From: Clostridia bacterium
GTDB lineage: Bacteria; Bacillota; Peptococcia; DRI-13; SM3-B62
Assembly (NCBI GenBank): GCA_018433675.1
Contig: JAHDQS010000033.1
Location: 62,001 to 126,000, forward strand
Length of the DNA: 64,000 nt
Direction: 5' to 3'
In this document: positions 17,705 to 27,324 of the stretch, one piece after another
How positions within the stretch are numbered: position 1 is the first letter of the stretch
Layout of the letters: each line of letters begins with the position of its first letter
Notes under the pieces: model-generated
What the model was told of the DNA's origin: nothing
Database searches by the model: none
What the model saw: the letters and a program-made list of their open reading frames with translations, nothing else
Translations under genes and position numbers: made by a program

Positions 17705-18988
17705 TCACGATTTCTTTGATAATACTTCGGGTAGATAGGTGATCAATTCCGGAATAAATGTTATCAGCACCAAGATGACTAGACCTACAACAAAGAAAGG
17801 TAAAGCTGCTATAACAGTTCTCTCCATTTTTTCCTTGGCGATATCGTTTCCTATTAGAATACTTGCCCCAACCGGAGGGGTTAGAAGTCCCAAACAGAGA
17901 TTAAAAGTCATCACAACTCCAAATTGTAGAGGTGTCACACCTATTTTCATTACTAGAGGAATGAGTACCGGAGTTAAAATTACAATAGCAGCGTTTGCCT
18001 CCATTAAACAACCAACAACAAGGAGAATTAAGTTTACTAATAACAGGATCCCTACTTTGCTAGTTGTATAGCTTAAAATACCACTAGTAATAATTTCAGG
18101 CAGGTGTGAAGTAACCACAATCCAACTGGAGACTTTTGAAGTTGCTAAAATAATCATGATAACTGCAGTTCCGATAGCCGAATCAATTATTACCCCACAT
18201 AAGTTTGATATTTTTAAATTTTTATAGATCAAGAATCCAACAAGCAAAGCATATACCACAGCAATAACCGATGCTTCAGTAGGTGTAAAAATACCCCCAA
18301 ATATACCACCTAAAATAACCAAAGGCATGACTAAAGCCCAAATTCCGTCCTTGCCCGTTTTTAAGATTTGCGGAAGAGAAGCTTTGCCATGCTTAGGAAA
18401 ATTATTTTTTTTGGAGATGACATAAGCAGTCGCACACATCACAACCCCTAAAATTAGTCCGGGGATTAGCGCTCCGATAAATAAATCACTAATGGACATC
18501 CCCAAAGCCGCACCATAAACAATTAAGGGAATACTGGGTGGTATGATGGGGCCACATACTGCAGCCGAGGATGCCAGTGCCCCGGCAAAAGGCGCACTAT
18601 AACCTTCTTTTTTCATCGATGGAATAGTAAGTCCTCCTACAGCTGAAACCGTGGCAACAGCCGAGCCGGAAATAGCTGCGAAAAACATTGAAGCAACAAC
18701 AGTTACCATAGCCAGACTTCCCGTAATCCACCCTACAATTGAATTAGCAAAATCAATAATTTTTTTATTTAAACCGCCAACGGTCATCAGGTTACCCGCG
18801 AGGATAAAAAATGGGATGGCCAAGATGGGAAAAGAATCAATTCCCGTGAAAATTTTCTGAGGAATAACCAGTAATGGCAAATTACCATTATATAACAAGG
18901 CAAACATAGATGAAATTCCTAATACAAATCCAATGGGAACTCCTAAAAGCGTCAAAACGAGTATTCCTATAATCAAAACTGATGCCAT
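17705..18988 (-). CDS. dctM: TRAP transporter large permease, DctM
   Basis: A 427-residue membrane protein with about twelve hydrophobic segments, the Na+-driven transport subunit of a tripartite ATP-independent periplasmic transporter. The DctM family pattern is clear (GIDSFPILAIPFFILAG, ISGSAVATVSAVG, GIFGGIFTPTEASVIAVVYA). It starts three bases after the DctQ stop. The system takes up organic or keto acids; the actual ligand is set by the DctP protein encoded first. Confidence 0.95.
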   Translation of the reverse strand: MASVLIIGILVLTLLGVPIGFVLGISSMFALLYNGNLPLLVIPQKIFTGIDSFPILAIPFFILAGNLMTVGGLNKKIIDFANSIVGWITGSLAMVTVVASMFFAAISGSAVATVSAVGGLTIPSMKKEGYSAPFAGALASSAAVCGPIIPPSIPLIVYGAALGMSISDLFIGALIPGLILGVVMCATAYVISKKNNFPKHGKASLPQILKTGKDGIWALVMPLVILGGIFGGIFTPTEASVIAVVYALLVGFLIYKNLKISNLCGVIIDSAIGTAVIMIILATSKVSSWIVVTSHLPEIITSGILSYTTSKVGILLLVNLILLVVGCLMEANAAIVILTPVLIPLVMKIGVTPLQFGVVMTFNLCLGLLTPPVGASILIGNDIAKEKMERTVIAALPFFVVGLVILVLITFIPELITYLPEVLSKKS

Positions 18989-18991
18989 TTC

Positions 18992-19480
18992 TTAATCATC
19001 CTCCTTTAACACTACCCTATTGGCCTTTAAGTCTGCAATGAGAGGTTCAAATAAAAATATTAGCATTAGGATACCACCAACCGGAATAGACGCATACGCA
19101 TACGACATTGGTAAGCTTAAACCGGTAGAAAGCTGTCTATGAGCTAATAAAACCAGTCGAACGCCATAATAGGTCAGAACAATAAGGAATAATGCCAAAC
19201 TGAAATTTAACATTGTTTCAATGACTCTTTTCACTCGCAGAGGAAATAAATTTATAAAAAAGTCTATTCTCATATGTCTGCCTCGTCTAACTGCTACAGC
19301 CGCCCCAAGTAATACTAACCAAACGAACGAATATCTCGCTAACTCTTCAGCCCAAGAATTACCCATGTTAAAAACGTACCTAAGAACTACCTGCAAAAAA
19401 ATCGAAAATACCATTACTGAAAACAGTATGATTATTACTGCTAAGGAATATTTCTCAATCATGTCCAATATTTTTTTCAT
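18992..19480 (-). CDS. dctQ: TRAP transporter small permease, DctQ
   Basis: A 162-residue membrane protein with four predicted helices and the family motifs WAEELARYSFVWLVLLGAAVAVRRGRHMRIDFF. It pairs with DctM to form the membrane unit. It follows the DctP gene by 30 bases in the same operon. Confidence 0.93.
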   Translation of the reverse strand: MKKILDMIEKYSLAVIIILFSVMVFSIFLQVVLRYVFNMGNSWAEELARYSFVWLVLLGAAVAVRRGRHMRIDFFINLFPLRVKRVIETMLNFSLALFLIVLTYYGVRLVLLAHRQLSTGLSLPMSYAYASIPVGGILMLIFLFEPLIADLKANRVVLKEDD

Positions 19481-19510
19481 AACAACCTCCCTACAAAATC
19501 AAGTTATTCA

Positions 19511-20503
19511 CTACTGGATAGCTTGTATTTTAGCTACTAAGTCTTTAAGCTCGGGAAAATCATTAATGAATCCTTCTAATTTTGCTGTAAATGTATCGAT
19601 ATCAGGTTCGATCACTGTCACGTTTTTATCTTCAAACATTTTAATATATTCGGCTTCTTTCTCAATGATATAATTCGTTCTCCACTCCGCTGCTTCATTG
19701 GCTGCTTCCGAAACGGCATTTTTAATATCATCAGGCAAATCAGCAAAGTATGTTCTGTCAAAAATGAATACATCAAGGCTAAAGACGTGTTTTGTTTTAA
19801 TTAAATATGGGCACACTTCATAAAATGCTGATGAATAGGATAGCGTAAGTGGGTTTTCTTGCGCCTCAACAGTACCCTGCTGCAAACCTGTATAAACTTC
19901 GGTAAAAGCCATAGGAGTTGCTGTAGCGCCTAGTTTTTCCCATGTTTTCATATAAATCTTAATATTTGGAACTCTAATTTTTAGTCCATTTACATCATCA
20001 GCGGTTTCTATTTTCTTTTTACTTGTTACATACCGGGCACCTCTGTGCATAGGCCCCATTAGTTCAAATTGGCCTTGAGCGCCTACGTCATTCAACAATT
20101 GTTTACCTAAGTCACCATACCAAACTTTTTTAAAATGGTCTTCGTCCCGATACATAAAAGGTACCGCATCAATTGCCGCTAAACTAGTATAGGGTTCCAG
20201 TGTGCCAACACTTTCCAATACTACTTGTACAATACCCGGTTTTAGTCCCTCAATTGTTTCTCTCCAGTCACCAAGAGTTCCTCCGGAAAAAACATCGACC
20301 TTTACCTTCCCATTGGTTTTCTTTTCTACTGCTTCAGCAAATTTCTTGGCAGCCATATCTCTGGGATCACCAACAGGAGAAACGTTAGCCAGTTTTAAAA
20401 CAATAGCTTTATCTCCTTCTTTATCAACCGTTTTTTGCCCACAACCCACTACAATACCAAATATAAATACCAAAATTAAACCTAACACAATTGGTTTTTT
20501 CAT
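19511..20503 (-). CDS. dctP: TRAP transporter solute-binding lipoprotein, DctP
   Basis: A 330-residue extracellular binding protein with a lipoprotein signal peptide (lipobox VVGC at about residue 21), suiting a Gram-positive cell. The DctP family pattern includes KLANVSPVGDPRDMAAKKFA, the Arg of GLKIRVPNIKIYMKTWEKLG that usually salts a ligand carboxylate, and GLQQGTVEAQENPLT. The ATG at 20503 lies nine bases after GGGGG; a TTG two codons earlier is the alternative. The SDR gene directly upstream hints that the ligand is a hydroxy or keto acid. Confidence 0.93.
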   Translation of the reverse strand: MKKPIVLGLILVFIFGIVVGCGQKTVDKEGDKAIVLKLANVSPVGDPRDMAAKKFAEAVEKKTNGKVKVDVFSGGTLGDWRETIEGLKPGIVQVVLESVGTLEPYTSLAAIDAVPFMYRDEDHFKKVWYGDLGKQLLNDVGAQGQFELMGPMHRGARYVTSKKKIETADDVNGLKIRVPNIKIYMKTWEKLGATATPMAFTEVYTGLQQGTVEAQENPLTLSYSSAFYEVCPYLIKTKHVFSLDVFIFDRTYFADLPDDIKNAVSEAANEAAEWRTNYIIEKEAEYIKMFEDKNVTVIEPDIDTFTAKLEGFINDFPELKDLVAKIQAIQ

Positions 20504-20560
20504 TCTCAAAATCCCCCTATCATTTTATTAAGGTCTTTCTCACAAATAATCACAGATTCA

Positions 20561-21307
20561 TTAATCCATCATTAAACCACCGTCTACGTCCATAATCTCG
20601 CCTGTCATGTAATCAGACCAACTGGAGGCTAAGAAACAAACAGCTTGGGCAACGTCTTCCGGACGTCCGGTACGGCCTAGAGGAACTAACTTAACGATTG
20701 TTTCTTTTTTCTCCACATCAATATCCTTGGTCATGTCTGTTTCAGTGAAAGCAGGCGCGATAGCATTAACATTAATACCGTGTTTTCCTCCCTCACGGGC
20801 AATACCTTTGGTAAAAGCAATTACACCGCCTTTTGAAGCAGCATAAGCCGAATTTCCCAGGAGCCCGCCACCTCTTTTGCCTGCTACAGAAGCAATATTA
20901 ATAATTTTCCCGGATTTTTGTTCCATCATCAAAGGGAATACTGCTTTACAACACAGGAAAACACCTTTTAAATTTACTGCCATTACCAAATCCCATTCTT
21001 TGGATGTAATTTCTTTTAAGGGTTTGGTGTGTACGATTCCTGCATTATTCACGATAATATCAACTTTCCCAAAAGTAGCCATGCATGTTTTAACCATATC
21101 ATTTACTTCTTCTTCATTCGTCACGTCTGCTTTGACAAAGAGTGCTTGGATACCCATCTTTTTAACGTCATTCACTGTTTCTAATGCAGACTCCATATTT
21201 ATGTCATTAATAACTATATTTGCTCCTTGTTCCGCCAAGGCAATAGCAATAGCCTTTCCTATTCCTCTTCCCGAACCTGTTACAATAGCCACCTTGCCAG
21301 TTAACAT
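20561..21307 (-). CDS. SDR family NAD(P)-dependent oxidoreductase (FabG-like)
   Basis: A 248-residue classical short-chain dehydrogenase: cofactor motif TGSGRGIGKAIA at about 10-21, NNAG at about 89-92, and the catalytic Ser (about 139), Tyr (about 152) and Lys (about 156, SAYAASK). It ends with the typical MTGEIMDVDGG. FabG reduces 3-oxoacyl-ACP, but this copy is the first gene of a TRAP operon and is not near fatty acid genes, so it more likely oxidises or reduces the imported acid. Confidence 0.88.
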   Translation of the reverse strand: MLTGKVAIVTGSGRGIGKAIAIALAEQGANIVINDINMESALETVNDVKKMGIQALFVKADVTNEEEVNDMVKTCMATFGKVDIIVNNAGIVHTKPLKEITSKEWDLVMAVNLKGVFLCCKAVFPLMMEQKSGKIINIASVAGKRGGGLLGNSAYAASKGGVIAFTKGIAREGGKHGINVNAIAPAFTETDMTKDIDVEKKETIVKLVPLGRTGRPEDVAQAVCFLASSWSDYMTGEIMDVDGGLMMD

Positions 21308-21454
21308 AATTTCCCCCCTTTTTTGTGTTTTGGTATGGTATTAATTGTATATTTTAGTATTGGAGAAAATATGATGCCCTTGTATTTTCGTTGTTATTTT
21401 TACTTTTTGTGATATATTTTGTGATTATTGTTATTTATGGTCTGATGGGAAACC

Positions 21455-21502
21455 AAAAAGCGGGCCGCTACCCCTTATTTATCAAGGAGTTGCGCCCCGT
21501 TT
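21455..21502 (-). terminator. Imperfect terminator hairpin after the second chemoreceptor gene
   Basis: A long stem with small mismatches (minus-strand arms begin AAACGGGGCG and end GGCCCGC) runs into five T on the minus strand. It lies about 60 bases past the receptor stop and upstream of the SDR-TRAP operon promoter region. Confidence 0.65.
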
Positions 21503-21565
21503 CAGGACTTCATTGTATATGTTTTTAAGTTATACCCGAATATTAATTTACTTGGTTACCACGAG

Positions 21566-23539
21566 TTATTTGGTTTTAAACTTGTTAACCTCTTGGTTTA
21601 ATACCTTCGCACTTTCATCAATGTTTTTGCACATCTCAACAACTTCCTCTGTTTTTTCCATGATCGTTACAATGCTTTCGCTGATGTTATTGGCCCCTGA
21701 CGCTCCTTCGTTGACAGCAATGGCAATTTCGCCAATCGCCTTGGTTACCTGATCTACGGTGGCAGTCAATAAATCGGCTGTATTACTAAAATCATTCATA
21801 GTCTCATTAAACATCTTCGCATCATCATCATACTGAATTATCGTTTCAGTAAAGGTTTTGTAATCTTTTTTAACGTCGTTATCGACAAAAGTCAGGAAGT
21901 TTTTCGAGCTGTTGACCAGATTATCCACAGAGGCTATAACATTGCCGATAATATTGTATATGTTGGAAGCCGTTTGAGCAGACTGCTCGGCCAGTTTCCT
22001 TACTTCCTCGGCTACCACGGCAAAACCTCTACCCTCTTCGCCGGCCCTTGCCGCCTCTATCGCTGCATTCAAGGCCAGCAGGTTTGTTTGTTCGGCAATG
22101 TCCATAATACTTCCTGTCATTACTTCAATTTCCTTAACAACCTTGGATTCCTCCATAGCTTTTTCCAATTCTGCTTTTGTATTGTTAAGTATACTCTCTG
22201 TGTTTTCTATAGATTCGTTAGCGCCTCTTCTCAGATTATCCGCCCTCTCTTGTATCAGTGCCGCATTTTTAGCCCCGTCCTCTGCCTTGTGTGCCATAAC
22301 CTCTATCGAAGAGCTAATCTCCTGAGAAGACGCATTGACCTCTTCAACCGCAGAAGAACTCTGCTCCATCCCCGCCGATAGTTCCTCTACTGTGGCTGAA
22401 ATATTCTCTACAGTAGTACACAACTGTTCAACTGAAGATACTGATGCTTGAGCCGCATCTCCTGTTCGATTACTCTCTTCCATTACGTTATTTACAATAT
22501 TCCTCAAATTATTCAGCATGACACCGAATTGTTTACTGAGCTGCCCAATCTCATCATTATTATTGACAATAGTAACAGAAGAAGTCAAATTTCCTGCAGC
22601 CATACTCTTTGCAGCCTCCGTAACATGCTGCAGCGGCTTAAGACTTCTGCCGATTACCAACACCATAGCAATAATGCTTAATACTACAAATACAACAATC
22701 AAGATCAAACTAAAGGTACGGACACTATTGACCTTAGCATTTATTGTTTCCGTATACTCGGTCATAACTACCGTCCACCCCGTAGAACTGATAGGCGAAA
22801 AGGCTATGAACTTTTCTTCTCCTTCATAAACCCACGAGCCTGATCCCTTTTCTCCGGACAGCATTCTTTCCGCCATCTGAACAGTTTCGGGAATTGGCTG
22901 GTCTAAGATATTCTGTTCCATTACTATTTCCTGGTTGGGATGAGCTATCATCAAACCTTCTTTGCTCAGCATAAAGCCATAACCGGTATCTCCCAACTTT
23001 TCTTCATTGATTATCGCCGAAATCTTCTCAAGTTCCACAGCGCCTGCAATTACCCCGACGATCTCTCCTCCATCGTTTTTGATCGGTGTGGCTATGTATA
23101 TATTTGCTTTCCCAGTAGATTTTGAAATAACAGGATCAGGAATACTTGTTCTACCCTTCATCGCTTCTATAAAATATTCTCTGGTGGATACATTGCCGGA
23201 AGCCCCGAGATTTGTGTTGTAATTGCCGTCCACTTCCGCCACCAATACCAAGCTAAACTCATGATATAGTGCTTTATTTTTCTGGAAATATTGATCGATT
23301 TGATTCCAATCCATCGTCTTCATTACATCATTGGCAGCCGTGATTTCAACTATTTCAGCCCATCTTGCAAGTTGATCCTCGATATATACCTGCAACTTGC
23401 CGGTTTTTTCCTCCGCGATAATTGCAATATCCTCTTCTAAATCTGCAATATATATATTTTGCGTGTAAATAAACACTCCTAAAGCTGCCACAATCATTAT
23501 AACTATCGGTATTAATAATTTTGTTTTTAATGATTTCAC
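21566..23539 (-). CDS. Methyl-accepting chemotaxis protein, dCache type
   Basis: A 657-residue receptor: TM1 at about 8-30, an outside dCache sensor ([28 protein letters not shown]), TM2 at about 275-300, HAMP, and a signalling region whose tip includes [19 protein letters not shown] at about 480. I prefer the GTG at 23539, which lies six bases after AAAGGAAG; an ATG six codons upstream has no ribosome site. It lacks the acidic tail of the receptor at 3.2 kb but is otherwise of the same build. It lies downstream of the GNAT-HAD gene and upstream of the SDR-TRAP genes, each with its own spacing. Confidence 0.93.
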   Translation of the reverse strand: MKSLKTKLLIPIVIMIVAALGVFIYTQNIYIADLEEDIAIIAEEKTGKLQVYIEDQLARWAEIVEITAANDVMKTMDWNQIDQYFQKNKALYHEFSLVLVAEVDGNYNTNLGASGNVSTREYFIEAMKGRTSIPDPVISKSTGKANIYIATPIKNDGGEIVGVIAGAVELEKISAIINEEKLGDTGYGFMLSKEGLMIAHPNQEIVMEQNILDQPIPETVQMAERMLSGEKGSGSWVYEGEEKFIAFSPISSTGWTVVMTEYTETINAKVNSVRTFSLILIVVFVVLSIIAMVLVIGRSLKPLQHVTEAAKSMAAGNLTSSVTIVNNNDEIGQLSKQFGVMLNNLRNIVNNVMEESNRTGDAAQASVSSVEQLCTTVENISATVEELSAGMEQSSSAVEEVNASSQEISSSIEVMAHKAEDGAKNAALIQERADNLRRGANESIENTESILNNTKAELEKAMEESKVVKEIEVMTGSIMDIAEQTNLLALNAAIEAARAGEEGRGFAVVAEEVRKLAEQSAQTASNIYNIIGNVIASVDNLVNSSKNFLTFVDNDVKKDYKTFTETIIQYDDDAKMFNETMNDFSNTADLLTATVDQVTKAIGEIAIAVNEGASGANNISESIVTIMEKTEEVVEMCKNIDESAKVLNQEVNKFKTK

Positions 23540-23642
23540 TATTCTACTTCCTTTCATGTTTATTATTTTTATCTATTAAATTCAATATATAATTAAAATA
23601 ACCTGCTATTAGTCCTTATTTTTTATGCAATTTGTTCTATTA

Positions 23643-24761
23643 TCATACAAGGATATCTCTCAGTGTCTTAACCGATTCGGCTAGATACGTCGGCATGGCC
23701 TTTTTCAATTCGTCGGACGAACCGTACCCGTACAGCACACCTATTGAATCAATACCCCCTTCTTTAGCCCCAATAATATCGTACTTTCTATCCCCCACCA
23801 TTACTATTCTTTTATCAGATGAAACCTTAACTTTATCAAGAACGTATTCTATAACTTCGCTTTTCACTACTCTGCTACCGTCAAGATTGCTTCCGACAAC
23901 CAGTTCAAAATATTCCCGTATTCGGAAATGATTTAATATTCTTTCCGCATATACAGTCGGTTTTGAAGTTGCCACAATCAATGTTTTCTCTCTTTCAGAT
24001 AGTTCAGCAAGAAGATCGGCCATAGCCGGATACACCCTGTTCTCAAAGAGACCCTTTTTAGAGAAATACTCTCTGTATTTTTTTATCGCTGTTTCGCCCT
24101 CCTCGTCATTAAAACCATAGTACTCCCAAAATGACTCCTTCAAGGGCGGCCCGATAAATTTAATAAGACTTTCTAAATTGGGCTCGTTGATACCGAATGA
24201 GGCCAGCGCATATTGTACCGACTTGGTAATACCCTCTTTGGGATCGGTGAGAGTACCGTCCAAATCAAACAGGATGACATCATATGTCCTTTCTCCTTTG
24301 GCACAAAGCATCTTGGCCATTCTGTTGTAACACAAGACCTGCCGTTTGGGTGTAATGATCCTTTCATATTTTATCGGCTCGTAGCCTCTTTTTAAATACA
24401 TATTGTACGCGGGGAAAGAAGAATCAAGCACCGTTGTGGCATAACCCGCCTTTTCCGCCCGTTGTTCGAGCCTATCCAGCAACAAACTGCCGCAACCGCT
24501 GTTTTGGTATTCCGGCAGAACAAAAACCCTCTTGATTTCATTTTTAAAAAGCGAACCTGTTCCGATAGTCTTTTCCCCAAGTTTGGCCAGCAAAACGTAT
24601 TCCCTGCCAACAGCCTTCTCAATGCTATCCGGGGAGTGGTAGTTTAAAAAGAAATTTACCACATCCTCGGGATAATAATTAGGATAAACCTTTGTAACAG
24701 TCACCCGAACAATATCATGTATTGTTTGTACATCCTGCTCTGTTGCTTTAAACAACTTCAA
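23643..24761 (-). CDS. Fused GNAT acetyltransferase and HAD phosphatase
   Basis: A 372-residue two-domain protein. Residues about 1-150 are a GNAT N-acetyltransferase with the acetyl-CoA loop at about 79-93 (PEYQNSGCGSLLLDRLE) and a YLKRGYEP ending. Residues about 160-372 are a HAD hydrolase of the phosphoglycolate phosphatase type: motif I DLDGTLTD at about 166, motif II ATSKPT, motif IV MVGDRKYDIIGA at about 325. Both halves look intact, so each could be active. The start is TTG with GGAGG eight bases upstream. The natural substrates are unknown. It is 32 bases downstream of the flavodoxin-like gene. Confidence 0.88.
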   Translation of the reverse strand: MKLFKATEQDVQTIHDIVRVTVTKVYPNYYPEDVVNFFLNYHSPDSIEKAVGREYVLLAKLGEKTIGTGSLFKNEIKRVFVLPEYQNSGCGSLLLDRLEQRAEKAGYATTVLDSSFPAYNMYLKRGYEPIKYERIITPKRQVLCYNRMAKMLCAKGERTYDVILFDLDGTLTDPKEGITKSVQYALASFGINEPNLESLIKFIGPPLKESFWEYYGFNDEEGETAIKKYREYFSKKGLFENRVYPAMADLLAELSEREKTLIVATSKPTVYAERILNHFRIREYFELVVGSNLDGSRVVKSEVIEYVLDKVKVSSDKRIVMVGDRKYDIIGAKEGGIDSIGVLYGYGSSDELKKAMPTYLAESVKTLRDILV

Positions 24762-24793
24762 CTCTCATACCTCCGTTTTTTCATCCCCCAAAA

Positions 24794-25339
24794 TCAGAGG
24801 CTCATGCTGCCATCACCGACAGACTTGATATATCCAATCAATTCTTCAAGGTTTTCCTTCCTTGTAAAATCCACAGGATTTTCATAAGCGGCAAGCATGC
24901 CTCTATCGTCTGCTGTTAATTCCTTTTTCCTTTTCAAATATATTTTTAATATTATCATCATCATCTTATCTTTAAAACTTAGTTTGCTGTAGTCAAAACC
25001 ACCCCGTAAATAGAAGAAAGGAATCTGCTCTTGTTGTTCCACATAAAAATTTCTATTCCTTATTTCATCAATCACTTCTTTTCTGACCGGAGACGCCCCG
25101 GTCGCAAAGACAATAATCTTTTTACCCTGAAGTTTATCAAGGTCTCTGGTTATCATCTTCACCCCGTTGATTCCACCGGCGTATAAACCTCCACCGTAGA
25201 TTATCATGTCATAGTCTGTTAGCTTTTCAACAGGGCACTTTGAGGCTTCAAAAACATCAGCGGGCAGTTCCTGGGCCAACCATTCGGCATACTTTTTTGT
25301 AAAGCCTGTTTTTGAACGATATACCACTGCAATTCTCAT
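24794..25339 (-). CDS. Flavodoxin-domain protein (HemG-like)
   Basis: A 181-residue protein with an N-terminal flavodoxin fold: FMN phosphate loop RSKTGFTKKYAEWLA at about 8-22, IIYGGGLYAGGINGV at about 46-60, and IIVFATGASP. The overall build resembles the flavodoxin-type protoporphyrinogen oxidase HemG family, often seen in Clostridia outside heme synthesis. A basic region (LKIYLKRKKEL) follows. It is probably the first gene of a two-gene unit with the GNAT-HAD gene, divergent from the phosphohexomutase. Confidence 0.83.
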   Translation of the reverse strand: MRIAVVYRSKTGFTKKYAEWLAQELPADVFEASKCPVEKLTDYDMIIYGGGLYAGGINGVKMITRDLDKLQGKKIIVFATGASPVRKEVIDEIRNRNFYVEQQEQIPFFYLRGGFDYSKLSFKDKMMMIILKIYLKRKKELTADDRGMLAAYENPVDFTRKENLEELIGYIKSVGDGSMSL

Positions 25340-25529
25340 TTTGCATCTCTTCCTTCCGCTATCATACTTACAACTTTTCTCATTATACTATTCAACAAAT
25401 CCTCAAAATTTCCTTGCCTTTCAAGGTAGAAATCATACTTGTCTCATTTGTTATTAGACTGCCCGTATAAATAAAAAGAAAATGCACAAAAAATATAGAT
25501 GTCAAAACAATGTCTATGGAGGGATCTTC

Positions 25530-27281
25530 TTGTACGAGCACGGATACGAAACCATATCTACAAACGAGTATGAACCCATATTTCTAAAATGGAGAGAAAG
25601 GAGCACCATTCCGGATCTCCGAGAAGAGTTGACTGCTATCGAACAAAACCCCGACGAAATCATCGACCGTTTTTACAAAAACTTGGAGTTCGGCACCGGC
25701 GGCATGAGAGGAGTTATCGGGGCAGGCCTTAACCGTATGAATATCTATACCGTCCGTAAAGCCACTCAAGGACTGGCTAATTATATCAATAAAACGACGG
25801 CACCTGCCGAAAGGAAAGTCGTAATAGCCTATGATTCACGCCATAAATCAAAGGATTTCGCCCAAGAGGCCGCTTTGGTATTGGTGAATAACAGCATTAA
25901 AGCCTTCCTGTTTGAAGATATCACCCCTACTCCCCTTTTATCTTTTGCCGTCAGAGAACTTAAGACTTTTTTCGGTATCGTCGTAACCGCCAGCCATAAC
26001 CCAAAAGAATACAATGGTTACAAGGTCTACTGCAGTCACGGCGGCCAAATCACAGACGAACTTGCAACACTTCTGACCGCGGAGATTGAAAGGATCACCG
26101 ATGTATTTGATATTGGAACCGCGGAGATGGACAAAGCCTTAAATGACGGGATGCTGATCTGGCTCAAAGACGAAATCCTCAATAAGTATGTAAACGCCAC
26201 CCAAAAACTTATTCTCAATAAACAACTCATCACCCAAAATTCTTCCGACTTGAAAGTAGTCTATTCCCCCCTGCACGGTACCGGTCTCGTTCCTTTGACC
26301 AAGCTTTTTGCAACCTGCGGCTTTAATAACTTGCATCCGGTTGCGGAACAAGCCAAAGCCGACCCTGATTTTCCCACAGTTGTCTCTCCCAACCCGGAGG
26401 AAGACGCAGCCGCCGCACTCTCTCTCCAAACTGCCGAAAAAATCGATGCCGATCTCATTATGCTCACCGATCCGGACGCCGATCGCCTGGGTGTTATTGT
26501 CAAGGATGAAAAGGGACGTTTCGTCAGACTAACCGGTAATCAAATCGGTGCTTTGCTTATCGATTACCTGCTGCAGACTCGCTCCCGTCTCAACACACTT
26601 CCCGCTAACGGTGTCATAATAAAAACCATCGTTACTTCCGACCTGGGAGTTGAAATTGCCGCCGATTACGGAGTCAAGCATCTGGACGTCTTGACCGGAT
26701 TCAAGTACATTGGCGAACAAATCGCCGATTTCGTTAAACACGCCGAGCACGTCTTCTTGTTTGGCTACGAGGAAAGCTACGGCTTTCTCATCGGCGATTT
26801 TGTACGGGATAAGGATGCCATACAAACCGCACTGTGCACAGCTGAAGCCGCACTCCATCATAAGACCAACGGCTCCGGTCTCTATCAACGCTTACAAGAG
26901 CTCTTCGCACGATACGGCTATTACCTGGAAGACCAAAAAAACATTCACCTGACAGGAATCGCAGGACAGAAAACAATAAAAAATATTATGGAAACCCTTA
27001 GGCAGGCTCTTCCTCAACCGCTGCAGCGTTTAGGGATAATCTCCGTTAAGGACTATCAAAGCGGTGTGGAAACACCTATCAATCTACCGCTTTCCGATGT
27101 GCTCTATTACCGACTGCAGCAGGACAGTTGGTGCTGCGTAAGACCGTCAGGCACGGAACCTAAACTGAAGATATATTTTGGAGTCAGGGAAAAAAACCGC
27201 ACAGCTGCGGAAAAACGTCTCGCCCAACTCAAGGAGGCCTTTTTTACAGTACTGCAACCCTGGTTTGAAGACATTCGCTGA
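25530..27281 (+). CDS. Phosphoglucomutase/phosphomannomutase
   Basis: A 583-residue alpha-D-phosphohexomutase of the long Firmicute type (PgcA-like), which interconverts glucose 6-phosphate and glucose 1-phosphate. The phosphoserine loop TASHNPKEYNGY is at about 150, the Mg2+ loop DPDADRLGV at about 313 and the phosphate-binding loop RPSGTEPKLKIYF at about 537. I chose the TTG at 25530 because GGAGGG ends exactly six bases before it; the frame extends 16 codons upstream with no ribosome site. It converges on the glycogen operon and would supply its glucose 1-phosphate. Confidence 0.93.
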   Translation: MYEHGYETISTNEYEPIFLKWRERSTIPDLREELTAIEQNPDEIIDRFYKNLEFGTGGMRGVIGAGLNRMNIYTVRKATQGLANYINKTTAPAERKVVIAYDSRHKSKDFAQEAALVLVNNSIKAFLFEDITPTPLLSFAVRELKTFFGIVVTASHNPKEYNGYKVYCSHGGQITDELATLLTAEIERITDVFDIGTAEMDKALNDGMLIWLKDEILNKYVNATQKLILNKQLITQNSSDLKVVYSPLHGTGLVPLTKLFATCGFNNLHPVAEQAKADPDFPTVVSPNPEEDAAAALSLQTAEKIDADLIMLTDPDADRLGVIVKDEKGRFVRLTGNQIGALLIDYLLQTRSRLNTLPANGVIIKTIVTSDLGVEIAADYGVKHLDVLTGFKYIGEQIADFVKHAEHVFLFGYEESYGFLIGDFVRDKDAIQTALCTAEAALHHKTNGSGLYQRLQELFARYGYYLEDQKNIHLTGIAGQKTIKNIMETLRQALPQPLQRLGIISVKDYQSGVETPINLPLSDVLYYRLQQDSWCCVRPSGTEPKLKIYFGVREKNRTAAEKRLAQLKEAFFTVLQPWFEDIR

Positions 27282-27324
27282 ACAGCAACATACATCTGTT
27301 GCGCAGATTGAACTCCCTATCCAC

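Noticed and set aside
27285-27302. Small hairpin GCAACA/TGTTGC between the phosphohexomutase and malQ genes
   Set aside because: Only six base pairs and no T-run on either strand, so it was not listed as a terminator.
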